DNA of 64,000 nt from Schistosoma haematobium (GCF_000699445.3 NC_067196.1:2976001-3040000); one strand, 5' to 3'; shown: positions 1-13,200, numbered from the stretch's first letter. Notes: generated from the letters alone by a model not told the origin. Translations and numbers: made by a program.

Positions 1-246
1 ACTTCCAAACGCTTTTCGACCAAGTGATGATGATCACTCGGGGATCCAAAATCGATCCACCTTCAGCAATATCTGCTTAGAACAACCGACTAACACCACA
101 ATCACTACCAGTTAATGGCTGATTCAAATGCAGTAGTATGCTTGACACATTTACCGAACAGTTACCCGACACATGATTTCACACAAATAACCAATAGCAG
201 GTGGTGCGAACTTAATTAAAAAGGCTGAATTTTGGACCTGACTCAC

Positions 247-1821
247 CTGCAATTGTTTTATATCAAACGTTACCTTTGATTTACACTTCGAATCTTTATG
301 ACGTGCAGTTTTAGGCCTGTAAACAATGATATAAATAACACATTACAATTAACCAAATATTTACATCTACTTACTGAGTTGTATATTATGGAAACGTGAT
401 CATACATATTTACCGCTAAACAGCTATAATTTCAGTATGAAACATATGTATCATTTGAAGTAATTACATCCTTGTAGTTGAGAAGCGTACATGAAGGTGT
501 TCATTTAAATCTTATCAATGATATTATTCTGTTTTACAGCAGTACTGTTGATACGGTGGTCAGAAAAACCACTGTTCAGTTGTGAAACATAGATTGTGGA
601 CCACTTAGTAATGTGATGCAGATCAATAGGCCCCACAATACAGAGTTCAGTCAGCCGCACGGGCGCACTGAAAACGATAAGCCAATGGTTAGCATTCACT
701 TGGTTACGCTGCTTTGTAAATAACAAATTCAATGTTTTCAGGAACGCTGTTTGACATGAATACACAGCGATGAAATGCTGAATCTTACAGATATAACGGA
801 TGGACTCTCACTCTGAAATCGTGGTGATAGTGATTAGATCAATCATACCAAGTCAAAAGTTCACAAAGTTAGTGTTCAATAATTTTCCATACTGTTGTTG
901 TGTATATTTGCAAACAATAAGGACGCACATATTTCATAAATCAAACCTAATCTTATCACACTCCATGAGTGGAGAAATCCTTCAATCCGGGAGAAAGAGG
1001 ACGCAAAGGAGAGAGTTTCAAATAATTGTCACTCAACTGAACAAAGTAAAATGTGAACAAAAAATGTGCTGAAGCTTATCAAATGAGATTTAGGTGACTA
1101 GACAATTTTCAGAAGTGAAATTAATTGTTTCGACTGATTGCTTTTAAAAAAATCTGATCCTTGATAAACAGTTGAATTTTCCAATATTCAATATTAAAGA
1201 CCTGAACACTGAAAATGTGAGTGCATATCTACTCAATCAATTGAAAATATTTCTTAATTGCAAGCAAAATGTGATAGTGACGTGTCAAATTTTCTTGTTT
1301 CAATGCAAATAATATACAGTTGGAATGTCCAAGTTTGGTGAAATAAAGTAAAGCCTTTACAAGTTGAGTGTAACCTGTCAATCAATATCAAAATGATAAT
1401 TACTCGATTAGTGAATGAATCTTATATATGTCCATGAACGAAAGAGGACTGTAAACATTGGTCATATGTAAAACGAGAATCGAGAGATTTTGGCTCACCA
1501 AAAATGACAAAAAAAAATTTATTACATTGTAAGCGGAAAACACGTTGGTCGCCCAGTCACAGCAAATAAGAGGTATTAAAATTTAATTTCACTGTATCCA
1601 ACATGTAGGATGATTACAAGTGTTGACACAAGAAAATACAGCGACCCGTAAATAGTAGACAAATAACATGATTGATGCAGTGCAAAACACACACTTAAGA
1701 AATAAGAAGACCGTAAAAATCTCTAATTGACTGAAATATTTTTATACGTATTTATATACTCAGATAATAGTATTCGTCAAAGAAGTAATGAAAACAAAGC
1801 TCCGACTCACTGTGCTCTCAT
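247..1821 (-). pseudogene. T2 ribonuclease (omega-1-like) copy A, exons 1-4, off the left edge
   Basis: Partial minus-strand copy of the T2 ribonuclease gene. Exon 1 coding part is 1811-1821 (ATG-AGA-GCA-CA before GTGAGT). Exon 2 (1526-1645) encodes the signal peptide and the start of the mature protein. Exon 3 (957-1003) carries CAS I and exon 4 is 247-316; exon 5 should lie just outside the window. Damage seen: the exon 2 acceptor AG is GG, exon 2 is one base short with an in-frame TAA, and the exon 3 acceptor is TG with its donor AT. CAS I reads FSTHGV instead of FTIHGL, though the catalytic His remains. Exon 4 keeps good splice sites and an open frame. T2 family membership is firm from comparison with the other copies; the omega-1 label is inferred from family and organism. 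Confidence 0.88.
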
Positions 1822-1879
1822 AACTAATATAAATCAGTGAATGTATTGTGACAACTGAGTGCACGATCTTTCGAATACC

Positions 1880-1890
1880 GTTATATATAC
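1880..1890 (-). promoter_or_regulatory. TATA box of copy A
   Basis: GTATATATAAC on the minus strand, about 60 bases upstream of the exon 1 ATG (1819-1821). The same box at the same spacing precedes exon 1 in the other promoter-bearing copies. A CTCAGT-like start region follows about 25-30 bases downstream. Confidence 0.65.
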
Positions 1891-2064
1891 ACTGTATATT
1901 ACATGGTTTTATTCAGAGATAGAAGACGGCACGTTCACAGAACACATATTGCAATTAGTAATGCTGATCTCATAATTTCACTCACCATGTTGAGATGCAT
2001 AAAAACACAATTTCCTCACACGTTTACAAAGAGCACAGCACGTGATACCCAATGATAGTACTTG

Positions 2065-2625
2065 TAAGATCCATTTTGAATGTTTTGTGTGTTTGTGAAA
2101 ATCCCTCCATATATATACTTGCACTTTGTTCCTATTGATCCCCACGGTTTTACATTGTTGTTTTTTTATTACATGTGAATTGTTAATATTTGTATTTTAT
2201 TACAATTTTTATTTTTATTACGCCTTCACTAAATTTTTGTGCTTCTTCCCGAATTGTATCTACGTTGTTTTAATTGACACTTGTTCTTGGCGGCAGCTAT
2301 ATTGATTTGCTCCTCCTTTTGTGTGTGGTCTATCCAGTCAGGATAGAATGGCGTTCATTTGTTGTAACTGGTAATTTTCCCACATTTTTTATCAACTTTA
2401 TTTAATGTAGTTTAGATTTGATTGATTGAACAATTATTGGTTGAATAGCCGGGTGGTAATATTTTATTAGGTAACGATTTACATTTAAATTTATGGTGAA
2501 TTATAGAACCGCTATTTACCTGATTACTTGTTTTGATTTCGACGGGCAAGGACGCGTGTCTGACGTACCTGGACGGCTATTCATCTATCCAAACCGTAGT
2601 TTGAATTCCACAGTTCTTATTTTAT
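2065..2625. mobile_element. 560-bp insertion flanked by 6-bp direct repeats (P1 left arm)
   Basis: Compared with the homologous upstream regions of the P2 units and the 18.4-kb unit, about 560 bases are extra here. They are flanked on this strand by TACTTG at 2059-2064 and 2626-2631, as expected of a target-site duplication. I see no clear terminal inverted repeats and no TG...CA ends. Reading frames inside it are low-complexity, so I treat it as a non-autonomous element of unknown class. Confidence 0.6.
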
Positions 2626-3071
2626 TACTTGCATGTTTTTTCTGGGATCTGATACATTTAACCATCAACCATCTGATAATCAGCGAAGAACTGCTGCATT
2701 ATTATTCGAGCGTTCCCATTTTGATGTTCCTTGTTTCTACGACAGTTCTCTCACTATTACCAGTCACGTCACATGATTCGGTCGAATGAATAGTTGTAAT
2801 CTCATAGTTTCGAAGCTTATCATTATCAAATCTATCACTTTTTCATACAATAAAGAATGTTTATATTTTATTGTGTTAACTGACATTTGTTTCGAAGCTT
2901 CGTTCTTTGGATAAGTCCGAAGTGAAATTGTGATAAGAATGCATATTTTTTGCTTTTGTAACATTCAACTAAAATGCACAAGGGCTGAAATTAAGCAGGA
3001 TGAAGAAAGTCGTTGAATGGACAGGCTTATTCCTCAAAGACTCACCAACTATATGATTATTTTACCAACAG

Positions 3072-6000
3072 TCACTGACAGAAGTATGAAAAAACAACAG
3101 TTCTGCGTGTGGATTTCTTTTTTTACGAAATTTCTTACTCATCTATCTCGAAGGAGTTTTAAGCTGCTTTCATCTGAAATTTTTATGAAAAAGTATAAGG
3201 AATAATAAAGAATACTGATTAACATTTGGTCGAGTAGTAAATTTAGATAGAATGAGATCCAGTCAACAAAGCTTTCGTACACAGAGTTCAAGATGAAGAC
3301 GGTGACTTGACGACATCAGTCTAATATATTATATATGGATTTATGCTCCTTTTGAGAACAGTGGTTAGAATTCAAGAGCGATTTTGAAAAACGATTGTCA
3401 CGGCGTGGTGTGACCACGATTCCCTACATGACACGAAGATTATCTTCTGAATGTTGCACATTCCTAACATCCAAGTCATCTACGGAAACTCACGAAGATG
3501 AGCTCAGAAATTTGTCGATCTGTGAAAATATGAAAGAGAAACAAAAAATTGAGTATACTCAACTCACATAACACCGAATAGCCCATGATTTCCTGATGAA
3601 CCAAACTAACATCACAACAAAACTGAAATGCTGAACTGCCTTGATTTCATTTATCCTAATAATGCTTTGTGTGTTTCTAATTGAACGTTGTCTGCATTAG
3701 CAGGCATGACCATATCACATGTACAGGTTATGTAAGCGAGGTTGTTAACGGTCAATTCAAAATGTCAGTGGATCTGAACTAAGTAATTGAATACGATGTT
3801 GGATTGAGATGAAATGTTGGGACATGGTTCTCAAATATAGGTAGCTCGTCATATCTGGTACGATGAGACATGTTTATTTGATTTACGTTTGTTTAACGTC
3901 GCCTAGCCTGCTGGATTCGAAAAATCAGTTTCTCCTATTCAATTCTCATGTATGAATTGGTTATGTCACTCGTTAGTGCACTGGAAGCAATAATGATTAG
4001 TTATCTCACCACCTTTTCAGACAATCATAACTTTACCAATTTGCTTAGACTGTAGATTTAGAAATACAAATAGGTGGGTTTGTTGTGGTTCACTTGCAAA
4101 GATACAAGTACGACCTCAGAAGATTCTGAACCGATGTCATGTTTGATTTGATTAGTGATATTTAACGGAATCCACTTTCCGATTAATGGATTTGTAGTTC
4201 CTGCAACGAATCTACTTGAACGTACAGGTTTGTAATTAGACGTTGACAGTATTTCGCAATATCACTCAGCTAATTATGGGTCGTGATCCAAACAACAAAC
4301 TTGCTATGTTTCGATGTCACTAAAAGTTTGTGATTGTGTACTGATGGTGAGAATCGGGGCTTCGAATTATTCTCCTGTGAATGATTTCAGCCAAAAGCTT
4401 TCGGATTCACAGTTCAAGATGGCTACAAGCGTACGGAATTCAGTGTCTGCATTTATAATCAGATACAGATACAGATAATTTGGGTTTAATAATGAGCACT
4501 CATCCAAAAGCTGTTGGTCAAATGACTGGACAATCTGAGGGAACAATCGGCTATATGAGTTCTGTTGCAAAAGTAAATATCGGCTTCAGAAAATCTCACT
4601 TTGTTCTCGTATTTGAGTTTCGGCTGAACCTGCCTGGGACTACTGTAATTGGCAAAATCATAGTTAGATAGATTCTTTTAGCGCCATATCCAAGTATCAA
4701 AATTAAAATTTGCATCACGATCGAGATGAAAATCAACGATACTGTTTGAGATGCTATCAAATGACAGAGTGGAAATAGAAATTGATGAGCGAATCTGAGA
4801 AGAAGACACTGTCTTCGTCATCGCATACATCACTGATCGTCTTTTTGAATATTACAAACACATCCGACCACTAATATTTTGAGTAAACCAGTAGTGCATC
4901 TATTCGCTATATTGTTAATTGCGTGTCAACGCTCATGAATATTCTAAATGTACGCTTTGGAAACACTTTCCCATAAATTCTTTTTATCACCATTAACCTT
5001 GACGATATTTGGTTTAAGCTTATCCGCCAAAACGAACCATCGATTCGACAAAACTCGTGAAACGATTTCGACCATCGCTTATAAAATCGTCCCCTTTTTC
5101 AAATGCGAAATAATCTTTGTCAAGCCGCAGAAATATGGTGTCTTGTAGAAAATCTCATACACAAAACTGTAACATATGACTGATCAACAGTAGATACGTC
5201 AGGTACAATAATGTGTCTTCCCAATATTCCATATTACTTGACATACTTATCTTGTTTTAACAAGTGTGAATTCACATTCTCGTGAATCATTGTGCGTAAT
5301 ATCGTTAACATTAATGGCCTTATCCACTATGCTATTTTGATATAATATAGAATTGCTGGCACAATGTATTTTCGGCGAGATTTCATTGAGCCGGCATCCA
5401 ACGGTGTTAATGGTTAACTTCCACCAATCCGAAAAATCGCCCTACCACCACCATTGTATGCAGTGACCTGGTATCTTACAACTGACCTGGTTTAACAAAC
5501 ACGAAACTACTTGACAGTCATCGTTGAGACGAATCCTGAAATATTTTCATTCATTATGGAGAGACATTCCTACTGGCTATTTATACTCACTAGATTAAAC
5601 AACACTACATATGATTGTAATCCATTGTCTGATTGGATAAACAAATGTCATGTACGGTGTGGACGCTTGAATAATTGATTCTGGCCGTCACTTCAAACTC
5701 AATCTAGTGTTTAAAAGCAGACGAATAGGAGAAACTGAATTTTCAAAACAAGCAGCCGAGGCGATTATGAAGAAACGTAATTCGAATAAAGAAGTCTCAT
5801 TAGACCAGTGTTGATGAGCGACTAATACTTGAGAACCATGTCTCAACACTTCATCTAATTGAAAATCGTATTCAACTACTTTATTCCGTTTCGCCTATGT
5901 TTTGAATTGATCCTTAGTAATCTTACTTACATGACCTGTTCACGCGACGATGTCTTGCCTACTAATGTAGACGACGATCAATCAAGAATGCAGACAGTAT

Positions 6001-6881
6001 TATGAAGATAGGTAAAATCGAGACAATGCTGTATTTAAATCCTATTGCGACGTTGGGTTTCTTCATCTCGAAACAGCGTGTCATTTGATATCGAGTGAGT
6101 TAAGTATATGCGTTGTGCGTTGTTAACTTTGAAAAGCTTGAGTTTATGTTAATTGATCTTTAGTACTTTTTTGCTCTCTGAAACACCGGGTATTCACCCG
6201 TGTTTGATTACGTCTTGCTGTGCTACGCAAACAATTTCAAGAAATTAGTTTACTCAAAGAATAACCATTTTTTAACCAAAGAAATTGTGGACGACTCGAT
6301 GGCGGGTGAATTCGTGATGGCGCTCAGTCGCGATAATAAAATAAAATAATGTAGCGTCGAATTTTAATTTGTACTTATCGGGAAAACATCATTATTATTG
6401 TTTGTATATCAGGAAGTACAGTGTGGTTAATCACAAATCATTGCGATAGACTTAATCAATATGAGTTTACAAGTTCTCATATTTTTACAGAACGATCGAA
6501 TTCTGATATCTTTTTCGTGATTTTTCACGGATGTCTTGAGAGTTGGGGATGCGCAACATTCTGAGGATGTGCACACTTCGGCGAATCTTACTGTGCTCGA
6601 GAGGAGCACAAATCAATATTTTATAGATTAAATTGATATCGCCGAGTCACCGTCTTCAACCTGAACTATGTGTACAAAAGAATTATTGCTTTGACATCAT
6701 TACATCTAAATTTACTACTCTACCAAATATCTACCGGTACACTCTTTTGTTACTTATAAAATTCCACATTTATTTCGGATGAAATTAAACTTAGAACACT
6801 ACCGAGCTAGACGAGTAGAGAACATCGTGAAGAAGAGAATTTTACAAACTGAAATGCTGTTACTTCATAATCTTTTCAGTG
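3072..6881. repeat. P1 spacer made of diverged unit fragments
   Basis: No gene is recognised here. 3072-3540 and 6420-6881 continue the inverted repeat at much lower similarity, and both resemble 40.2-40.7 kb and its P2 mirror at 43.6-44.1 kb. 4200-5350 aligns in the same orientation with 56.56-57.94 kb. 5690-6130 resembles the P2 spacer at 41.88-42.24 kb. A short piece near 5300-5345 resembles the end of the 93-codon ORF element. Short ORFs here are broken in the aligned copies, so I do not call them genes. Confidence 0.7.
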
Positions 6882-7327
6882 TCTGTTGGTAAAATAATCA
6901 TATAGTTGGTGAGTCTTTGAGGAATAAGCCTGTCCATTCAACGACTTTCTTCATCCTGCTTAATTTCAGCCCTTGTGCATTTTAGTTGAATGTTACAAAA
7001 GCAAAAATATGCATTCTTATCACAATTTCACTTCGGACTTATCCAAAGAACGAAGCTTCGAAACAAATGTCAGTTAACACAATAAAATATAAACATTCTT
7101 TATTGTATGAAAAAGTGATAGATTTGATAATGATAAGCTTCGAAACTATGAGATTACAACTATTCATTCGACCGAATCATGTGACGTGACTGGTAATAGT
7201 GAGAGAACTGTCGTAGAAACAAGGAACATCAAAATGGGAACGCTCGAATAATAATGCAGCAGTTCTTCGCTGATTATCAGATGGTTGATGGTTAAATGTA
7301 TCAGATCCCAGAAAAAACATGCAAGTA

Positions 7328-7887
7328 ATAAAATAAGAACTGTGGAATTCAAACTACGGTTTGGATAGATGAATAGCCGTCCAGGTACGTCAGACACGCG
7401 TCCTTGCCCGTCGAAATCAAAACAAGTAATCAGGTAAATAGCGGTTCTATAATTCACCATAAATTTAAATGTAAATCGTTACCTAATAAAATATTACCAC
7501 CCGGCTATTCAACCAATAATTGTTCAATCAATCAAATCTAAACTACATTAAATAAAGTTGATAAAAAATGTGGGAAAATTACCAGTTACAACAAATGAAC
7601 GCCATTCTATCCTGACTGGATAGACCACACACAAAAGGAGGAGCAAATCAATATAGCTGCCGCCAAGAACAAGTGTCAATTAAAACAACGTAGATACAAT
7701 TCGGGAAGAAGCACAAAAATTTAGTGAAGGCGTAATAAAAATAAAAATTGTAATAAAATACAAATATTAACAATTCACATGTAATAAAAAACAACAATGT
7801 AAAACCGTGGGGATCAATAGGAACAAAGTGCAAGTATATATATGGAGGGATTTTCACAAACACACAAAACATTCAAAATGGATCTTA
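7328..7887. mobile_element. 560-bp insertion flanked by CAAGTA repeats (P1 right arm)
   Basis: Mirror copy of the insertion at 2065-2625. CAAGTA occurs at 7322-7327 and again at 7888-7893. The 18.44-kb unit lacks this block, which supports an insertion rather than a loss elsewhere. Because both arms carry it, it predates the last homogenisation or duplication of P1. Confidence 0.6.
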
Positions 7888-8061
7888 CAAGTACTATCAT
7901 TGGGTATCACGTGCTGTGCTCTTTGTAAACGTGTGAGGAAATTGTGTTTTTATGCATCTCAACATGGTGAGTGAAATTATGAGATCAGCATTACTAATTG
8001 CAATATGTGTTCTGTGAACGTGCCGTCTTCTATCTCTGAATAAAACCATGTAATATACAGT

Positions 8062-8141
8062 GTATATATAACGGTATTCGAAAGATCGTGCACTCAGTTG
8101 TCACAATACATTCATTGATTTATATTAGTTATGAGAGCACA
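8062..8141 (+). promoter_or_regulatory. Orphan T2 promoter and exon 1 with no gene body
   Basis: TATA box GTATATATAAC at 8062-8072, start-like CACTCAGTTG about 20-30 bases later, then ATG-AGA-GCA-CA (8131-8141) followed by GTGAGT. This matches exon 1 of copies A to D. Exons 2-9 do not follow. The downstream sequence is an inverted T2 fragment (copy E), so transcription from here would run antisense through its exon 6. Confidence 0.65.
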
Positions 8142-8479
8142 GTGAGTCGGAGCTTTGTTTTCATTACTTCTTTGACGAATACTATTATCTGAGTATATAA
8201 ATACGTATAAAAATATTTCAGTCAATTAGAGATTTTTACGGTCTTCTTATTTCTTAAGTGTGTGTTTTGCACTTCATCGCACTTCATGACGAATTCTACC
8301 CTTGAATATACTTTATAATTTGTGTGCCTGTGCAAGGAAAAATATCAGTTGATTTATCATGTGAATTATGGACGGTGATACAGATTATTTCTTCCCGAGA
8401 ATTAATAGTAATATTAGTGAGAAATTATGTAATGCGATACCTGAATTAAAAGGCAATGCAATCGGGATGATTTTAGACA

Positions 8480-9410
8480 CAACTGGGGAGAGAGGGTGAT
8501 GTTTTCAAATGTGAGGTAGTAGAGGCACATATAGGCGACCAGACGAAGAAGCCTGTTCTCTTCATATTAGGAAAAGTAGTACTACTGCCAGAGGTTTACA
8601 GTAAACTCAGTGAAAAGACGAATGTTTTCAACATGTTTTTAAGTATTATAGTGAAATTTGTTTCGTAAACTGATAGTCGTTTACCTAGAGTAGTAACAAA
8701 TTTACTGTTCCTGCCCGTTGACCATCAAGGTTCTGAATCTTTGTTTTGTTGAGTTCAAATAATGTCGACATTCAATTCATTCAGTGACCACATGAGTTTG
8801 CTATGTTCTATCACCGTGACACTACTCGTGTCACTTTAAATAGTTAGTAGTTATTTCTTGAAGTCAGACCATTATGCAAGAATATCTCTTATAATTTCAA
8901 TAGAAACTCGTTATTTAACAATGAACATTGACGTGGTTAATTATTCAATGACATATTCCGTATAAATAAGTTCATATGGTTTCCGCTCATGCATAAATAG
9001 AGATGTGACCGATGTTTGAACTGACTGAGATCCCAACCTCTATTTATTACAGCGTTAATCACATACTTCAGTAGATTGATCTTCTTCATCAGATTAATGC
9101 CAAAGTCAAGGTAACCTTATTGATCACGTATTTGAAGATCCTCATTTGCACACATATTATGTTTGCCCAATCCATGTTTTCTAAAGGTGAACACAGTTCA
9201 AAACATTTCTTACAATAACGACATTTCATTTGAAAAACACACGATAATGGCTCAAAGCTGTCTTCGAAAACTAATATCACGATTTTATTATTTGTTGAAA
9301 GTCCCTAATTTGAAATATCTGAAAGTTGAAGATTTAGCAAAAAGAGCCTTATCATTTGTTTATTGATTTTTGTGTGATATTTTACTCACAACACCTTCAC
9401 ACTTTTGTTA
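8480..9410 (-). pseudogene. T2 ribonuclease copy E, inverted fragment with exon 6 only
   Basis: Minus-strand homology to the region from intron 7 back to intron 5 of the P2 copies. Exon 6 is 9067-9180, 114 bases like copy B, with usable acceptor and donor. CAS II reads KHGLGKHN: the two His and the Lys remain but the catalytic Glu is Gly. There is one in-frame TAA. Exon 7 is missing because sequence matching about 35.07-35.49 kb has been deleted. No promoter or other exons are present. Confidence 0.8.
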
Positions 9411-9640
9411 GGTACCGATAAGTGTAATGAATGGTAACTTTGGGATCCATTTATGGACTAATACTAAACGTGTGTTTATGTCACATGCTGTGTTCCAAGT
9501 AAACGTGTGAGAAACCTGTGTTTTAATGCAAGTAAACATGGTGAGTGAGATTATACAATGAGCATTATCATGCTCAATATTCGTTCTGTGAACGTGCTAT
9601 CTTCTTTCACTCATTCAAATCACGTAAATCGCAGTTTTAT

Positions 9641-9650
9641 GTATATATCG
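9641..9650 (+). promoter_or_regulatory. TATA box of copy B
   Basis: GTATATATCG, about 60 bases before the exon 1 ATG at 9709, at the same place as the boxes of the other copies but with a changed last part. Confidence 0.55.
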
Positions 9651-10129
9651 GTTTTTTGAAGATCGTGTGCTTAGGTATTAAAAATAAATTAACAGTCTTA
9701 TATTGTTAATGAGGTCACAGTGAGTTGAAGATTGTTTTTATATGCTGCTTGACCAAGTCTATTATCTGAGCATCAGGTAAAATTGATAAGGCCTTTATTA
9801 TTTTTGAACTGAGTAGTCAGTCTTTGATCAATACTGACGAAATTGTCAAATACTCATTATCACGTCATTTAGATTATTTACTTTGTTCTCCACTTGATTC
9901 AATGTTTATTTTATTATTTACTAATATTCCTTGATTGATGTAAAAGTTAGGAATAACCGACGGTGTATGTTTGAGTGAGATTCCGATTTCTTCCTGTGTA
10001 ATAGTTATTATACGGTGTTGTTATTGCATCGAATCTTTATAAAGGTACCTGCGTATGACGTCAGTGTAAAGACTCAAACCAACAATGAGAAACGAAATTA
10101 AATGTTACTCCATTTCGCAAGTTAGAGGC

Positions 10130-10290
10130 TCTTCGTACTCAGTAGGCAAGTGGATAATGTGACGGCATTTGAAGCGAGCGGTACTGGATTCGAGTTTGTG
10201 ATACATGTACATTCAGTTGAAAAGTTTGAAGTAAAACGAAACGCTAGTCCTGGATTCTAAGGCTAGTCACCATCCATTTCTGCATATAAC
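10130..10290 (+). repeat. tRNA-like SINE fossil with hammerhead remains (copy B intron 1)
   Basis: Degenerate SINE. An A-box-like stretch (AGTAGGCAAGTGGAT) and a B-box-like GGATTCGAGTTTG are followed by a relic of a hammerhead core: TTGAAAA replaces CTGANGA, while ACGAAAC is intact. The better-preserved P2 copies allow the assignment. It resembles the schistosome SM-alpha family as I know it, but I could not run a search. Confidence 0.5.
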
Positions 10291-13200
10291 CCGTACTTGA
10301 TTTCATTTAAAATGTGAAAACGCAATGATTTTTCCCCCCAATCCAGTACTACGACAAGATTCATGCAAACCGATGTTAGAAGTGTTGATTCTCCAACCTG
10401 CATTGCACTGTCAGATTTATTCAACAAATCGTTGAGTGAATCATTTTATTTTGTCAAGTTACGTGCACAAATATTCCACTCATTTAGGGATTTCCACGAT
10501 TTTGGCATTTCCTAAGGATTAGCTTTGCACTTTATCGATCATGCTATTTGTCTATTGTTTGCAGGTCTCTGTGTTTCCTTATGTCAATACTTGTAATCAT
10601 CCTACATGTAGGACACAGTCAATATAAATTTGATTACTACATATTTTCTGTTACTTGGCCCCCAACGTTTTGTGAATCTAAAAAAGTAATTAACGTTTTG
10701 TGCACTTAAAATATTGTCTCTTTTTGTGAACTTGGATCAGTCGATTCACGTTTTACAGGTGTGTTTTATTGAGTAATATACAAATAAATCAAAGTTTTCC
10801 AATTTTCCGTTAGTGGACATGGATCAGAATCATTCGCTGATCGAGCACTCATTATCGTGATATTGATTCACAGGATGTGCTCAACTTGTAAGGGCATTAA
10901 TTTATTTCACTAAACGTGGAGATTACAACTGCATATCATTTGAACTGAAATAAGACACTTCGACGTGTTACTCTCATAGACTGCTTGAAATTAAACATAA
11001 TTTCGATCAATTTATTTGACATGCAATCACATGTCTCAACACTTTTAATCATCCTAGATGTAGGCCTCAATTTTGTTAACTTTGATTGCTAATTATTTCA
11101 ATGAACGGTAGTAGATATGTTATCGTATTTTCAGTGTTCAGGTCTACTGTTTGAGATGTAGGTAATTTCAAGTGTATATCAAGGGGCGGCTTATGAAGGC
11201 AACTAACCGAAACAACTTATTTCACTTCTGGAAGTTATCTAGTCACTTGGATAGCATATGATGATATGCCGCATTACATATTATGTTCTCACACATCTTT
11301 GTTCAATTGTGTAAAAAGTATTTGAAATTCTTTCTTTTAGCGTCCTTTACCGACAATATTAAATAATTTCACCATTCATGGATTGTGGTAAGACTACTTT
11401 TGATTTATTAAGTATATGTGTTCGTGATGCTTTCCAATGTATACAATCAAAATCGTGGAAAATAATTGAACATTATCTGTTTGAACTTCCAACTTGCTAT
11501 GATTGATCTAATGACTATCGCTACGATTCAATAATACGAGCTCATCCGAAAAGCCTTCACATTTCAACACTTTACTCCTGTACACTCATTTCAAACAGCC
11601 TTCCTAAAAACAATAAATTTGTTATTTGCGAAGCAATGTGAAATTTTGAAGTGAATGCTGACTATTGGTTTATCGTATTCAGTGCGCCCATGCGGCTGAC
11701 TGAATTCACACTGTGGAGTTCATTGATCCACATCCTATTACAACATGGTCTACGTTTCACTGTTTCACAGCTGAACATTAGGTTTTCTCGCCACCGTATT
11801 GATCATACTACTTTCTGTGATTGAGTATAATGTTGTTGATAATACTTGAATGCGCACCTATATGTACGCCTTTTAACTACAGTGATGTATTTACTCCGAA
11901 TGATGTACATATTTCACACTGAATTTATGGCTGTTTAGCGACAAACATGGTTGATCACGTTTTCGAAATATACAATTCAATGAATGAATGTAAATGATTG
12001 GTTAATTGTAATGTATTATGCATATCATTAATTTCACGCCCAAAAAGTTTCCTAACATAGAACCGAAGTGTACATCGAAGGAACAATTTAATATTACAAA
12101 AGTTCAGATGAGTCTGATCTAAAGTTCAGCTATTTTAAATATGATCTCTCTACCTCCCATTGATCATCTCTGTGAAGTCGGTTGTTGATCGACTATCTAC
12201 TAAAATTGTCATGCAAACTACTGCGTTCGAATCAGCCACTGACACGTCGTCATTGAGCTGATATCCATTTGCTCTAAGCAGATAATGCTGAGGGTGGATC
12301 GATTTCGGATCCCTGAGTGATCATCATAACTTGAGGGAAATACGTTTGGAAGCTTACAATAATGCAGCCGACAAAAATTATTTGCAGACCAGCCGGTTTG
12401 CATAACTGCTTTTTGCGGCCTCTCACTGAAACTTTTCTATAAGTTCATTTTCGTATTCTATTTCAGAGTCTACTACAAGATCTGGAAGAACTGTGGCCAA
12501 GTTTGAGTAATCACAGCGATCCGGTCTCATTTTAGTAAGATATCTAGTAATATTTCATCAGTCGAATATTTTTCGGCGGCTACACAACGTTTGATGTCGA
12601 TTTGACGAAATAGATTTACGACCATATTCTCCAATGTAACCGGTATTAAAATCACACTCCGTAAATCCAAATATCAATAGGCGAATGAGGACGTTTGATA
12701 ATTGCTTAGTTGAAGTGTGTTTGGAAGACAAAGGTGTTCAGTGATAATATTTTGTCTCGGAAAATGAACTGCACGTGGAAATGTGTGTTGTGTAGGAGGC
12801 AAAATAATCTGCAATTAGTAGTCAATTATCGACGATATGTTTTGTTGACTTGTGAGTGCGACTACAGTGACAAAACTTTTCACGTATCGCTTCTTCGAAT
12901 TGAAGTTGTTATAAGCTATCATGTTGCTATTTTCACTGTCTCGTCGTACAGATATCGATGGTGTGCATGTGTTATGAGTATAATATCACACAAAAATTAA
13001 TTTACAAATGATAAAACACTTTGTGCTGAACCTTCAACTTTCAGATGTTTCATATTAGAGGACTTTCAACAAATAATGAAATCGCGACATTATAGTATTA
13101 AGTGTTTTCAATTTTTTCCAAATTTAGGAAACATGAATTTAACAAACATGGTAAGTGCGTAAATGAGGATCCCCAACTAAAAAATCAATACCATTAGTTT

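Larger units (their letters stand above)
1677..3071. repeat. Palindrome P1, left arm
   Basis: Reverse complement of 6882-8273; paired positions sum to about 9953. By eye almost every base matches (for example one difference around 1835/8118). It contains the copy A promoter and exon 1, the upstream region, and a 560-bp insertion at 2065-2625. The outer break falls in GTGTTTTGCACT, just upstream of where exon 2 begins in intact units. Confidence 0.93.
6882..8273. repeat. Palindrome P1, right arm
   Basis: Mirror of 1677-3071. It carries a plus-strand T2 promoter and exon 1 whose gene body is missing: homology to the T2 unit ends at GTTTTGCACTTCATCG, immediately before the expected exon 2, and is followed by an unrelated junction. 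Confidence 0.93.

Noticed and set aside
2493..2789. 98-codon ORF identical in both P1 arms (also 7164-7460, minus)
   Set aside because: It starts inside the 560-bp insertion and runs out of it. The arms are nearly one sequence, so identity is no evidence, and the aligned P2 region is not open.
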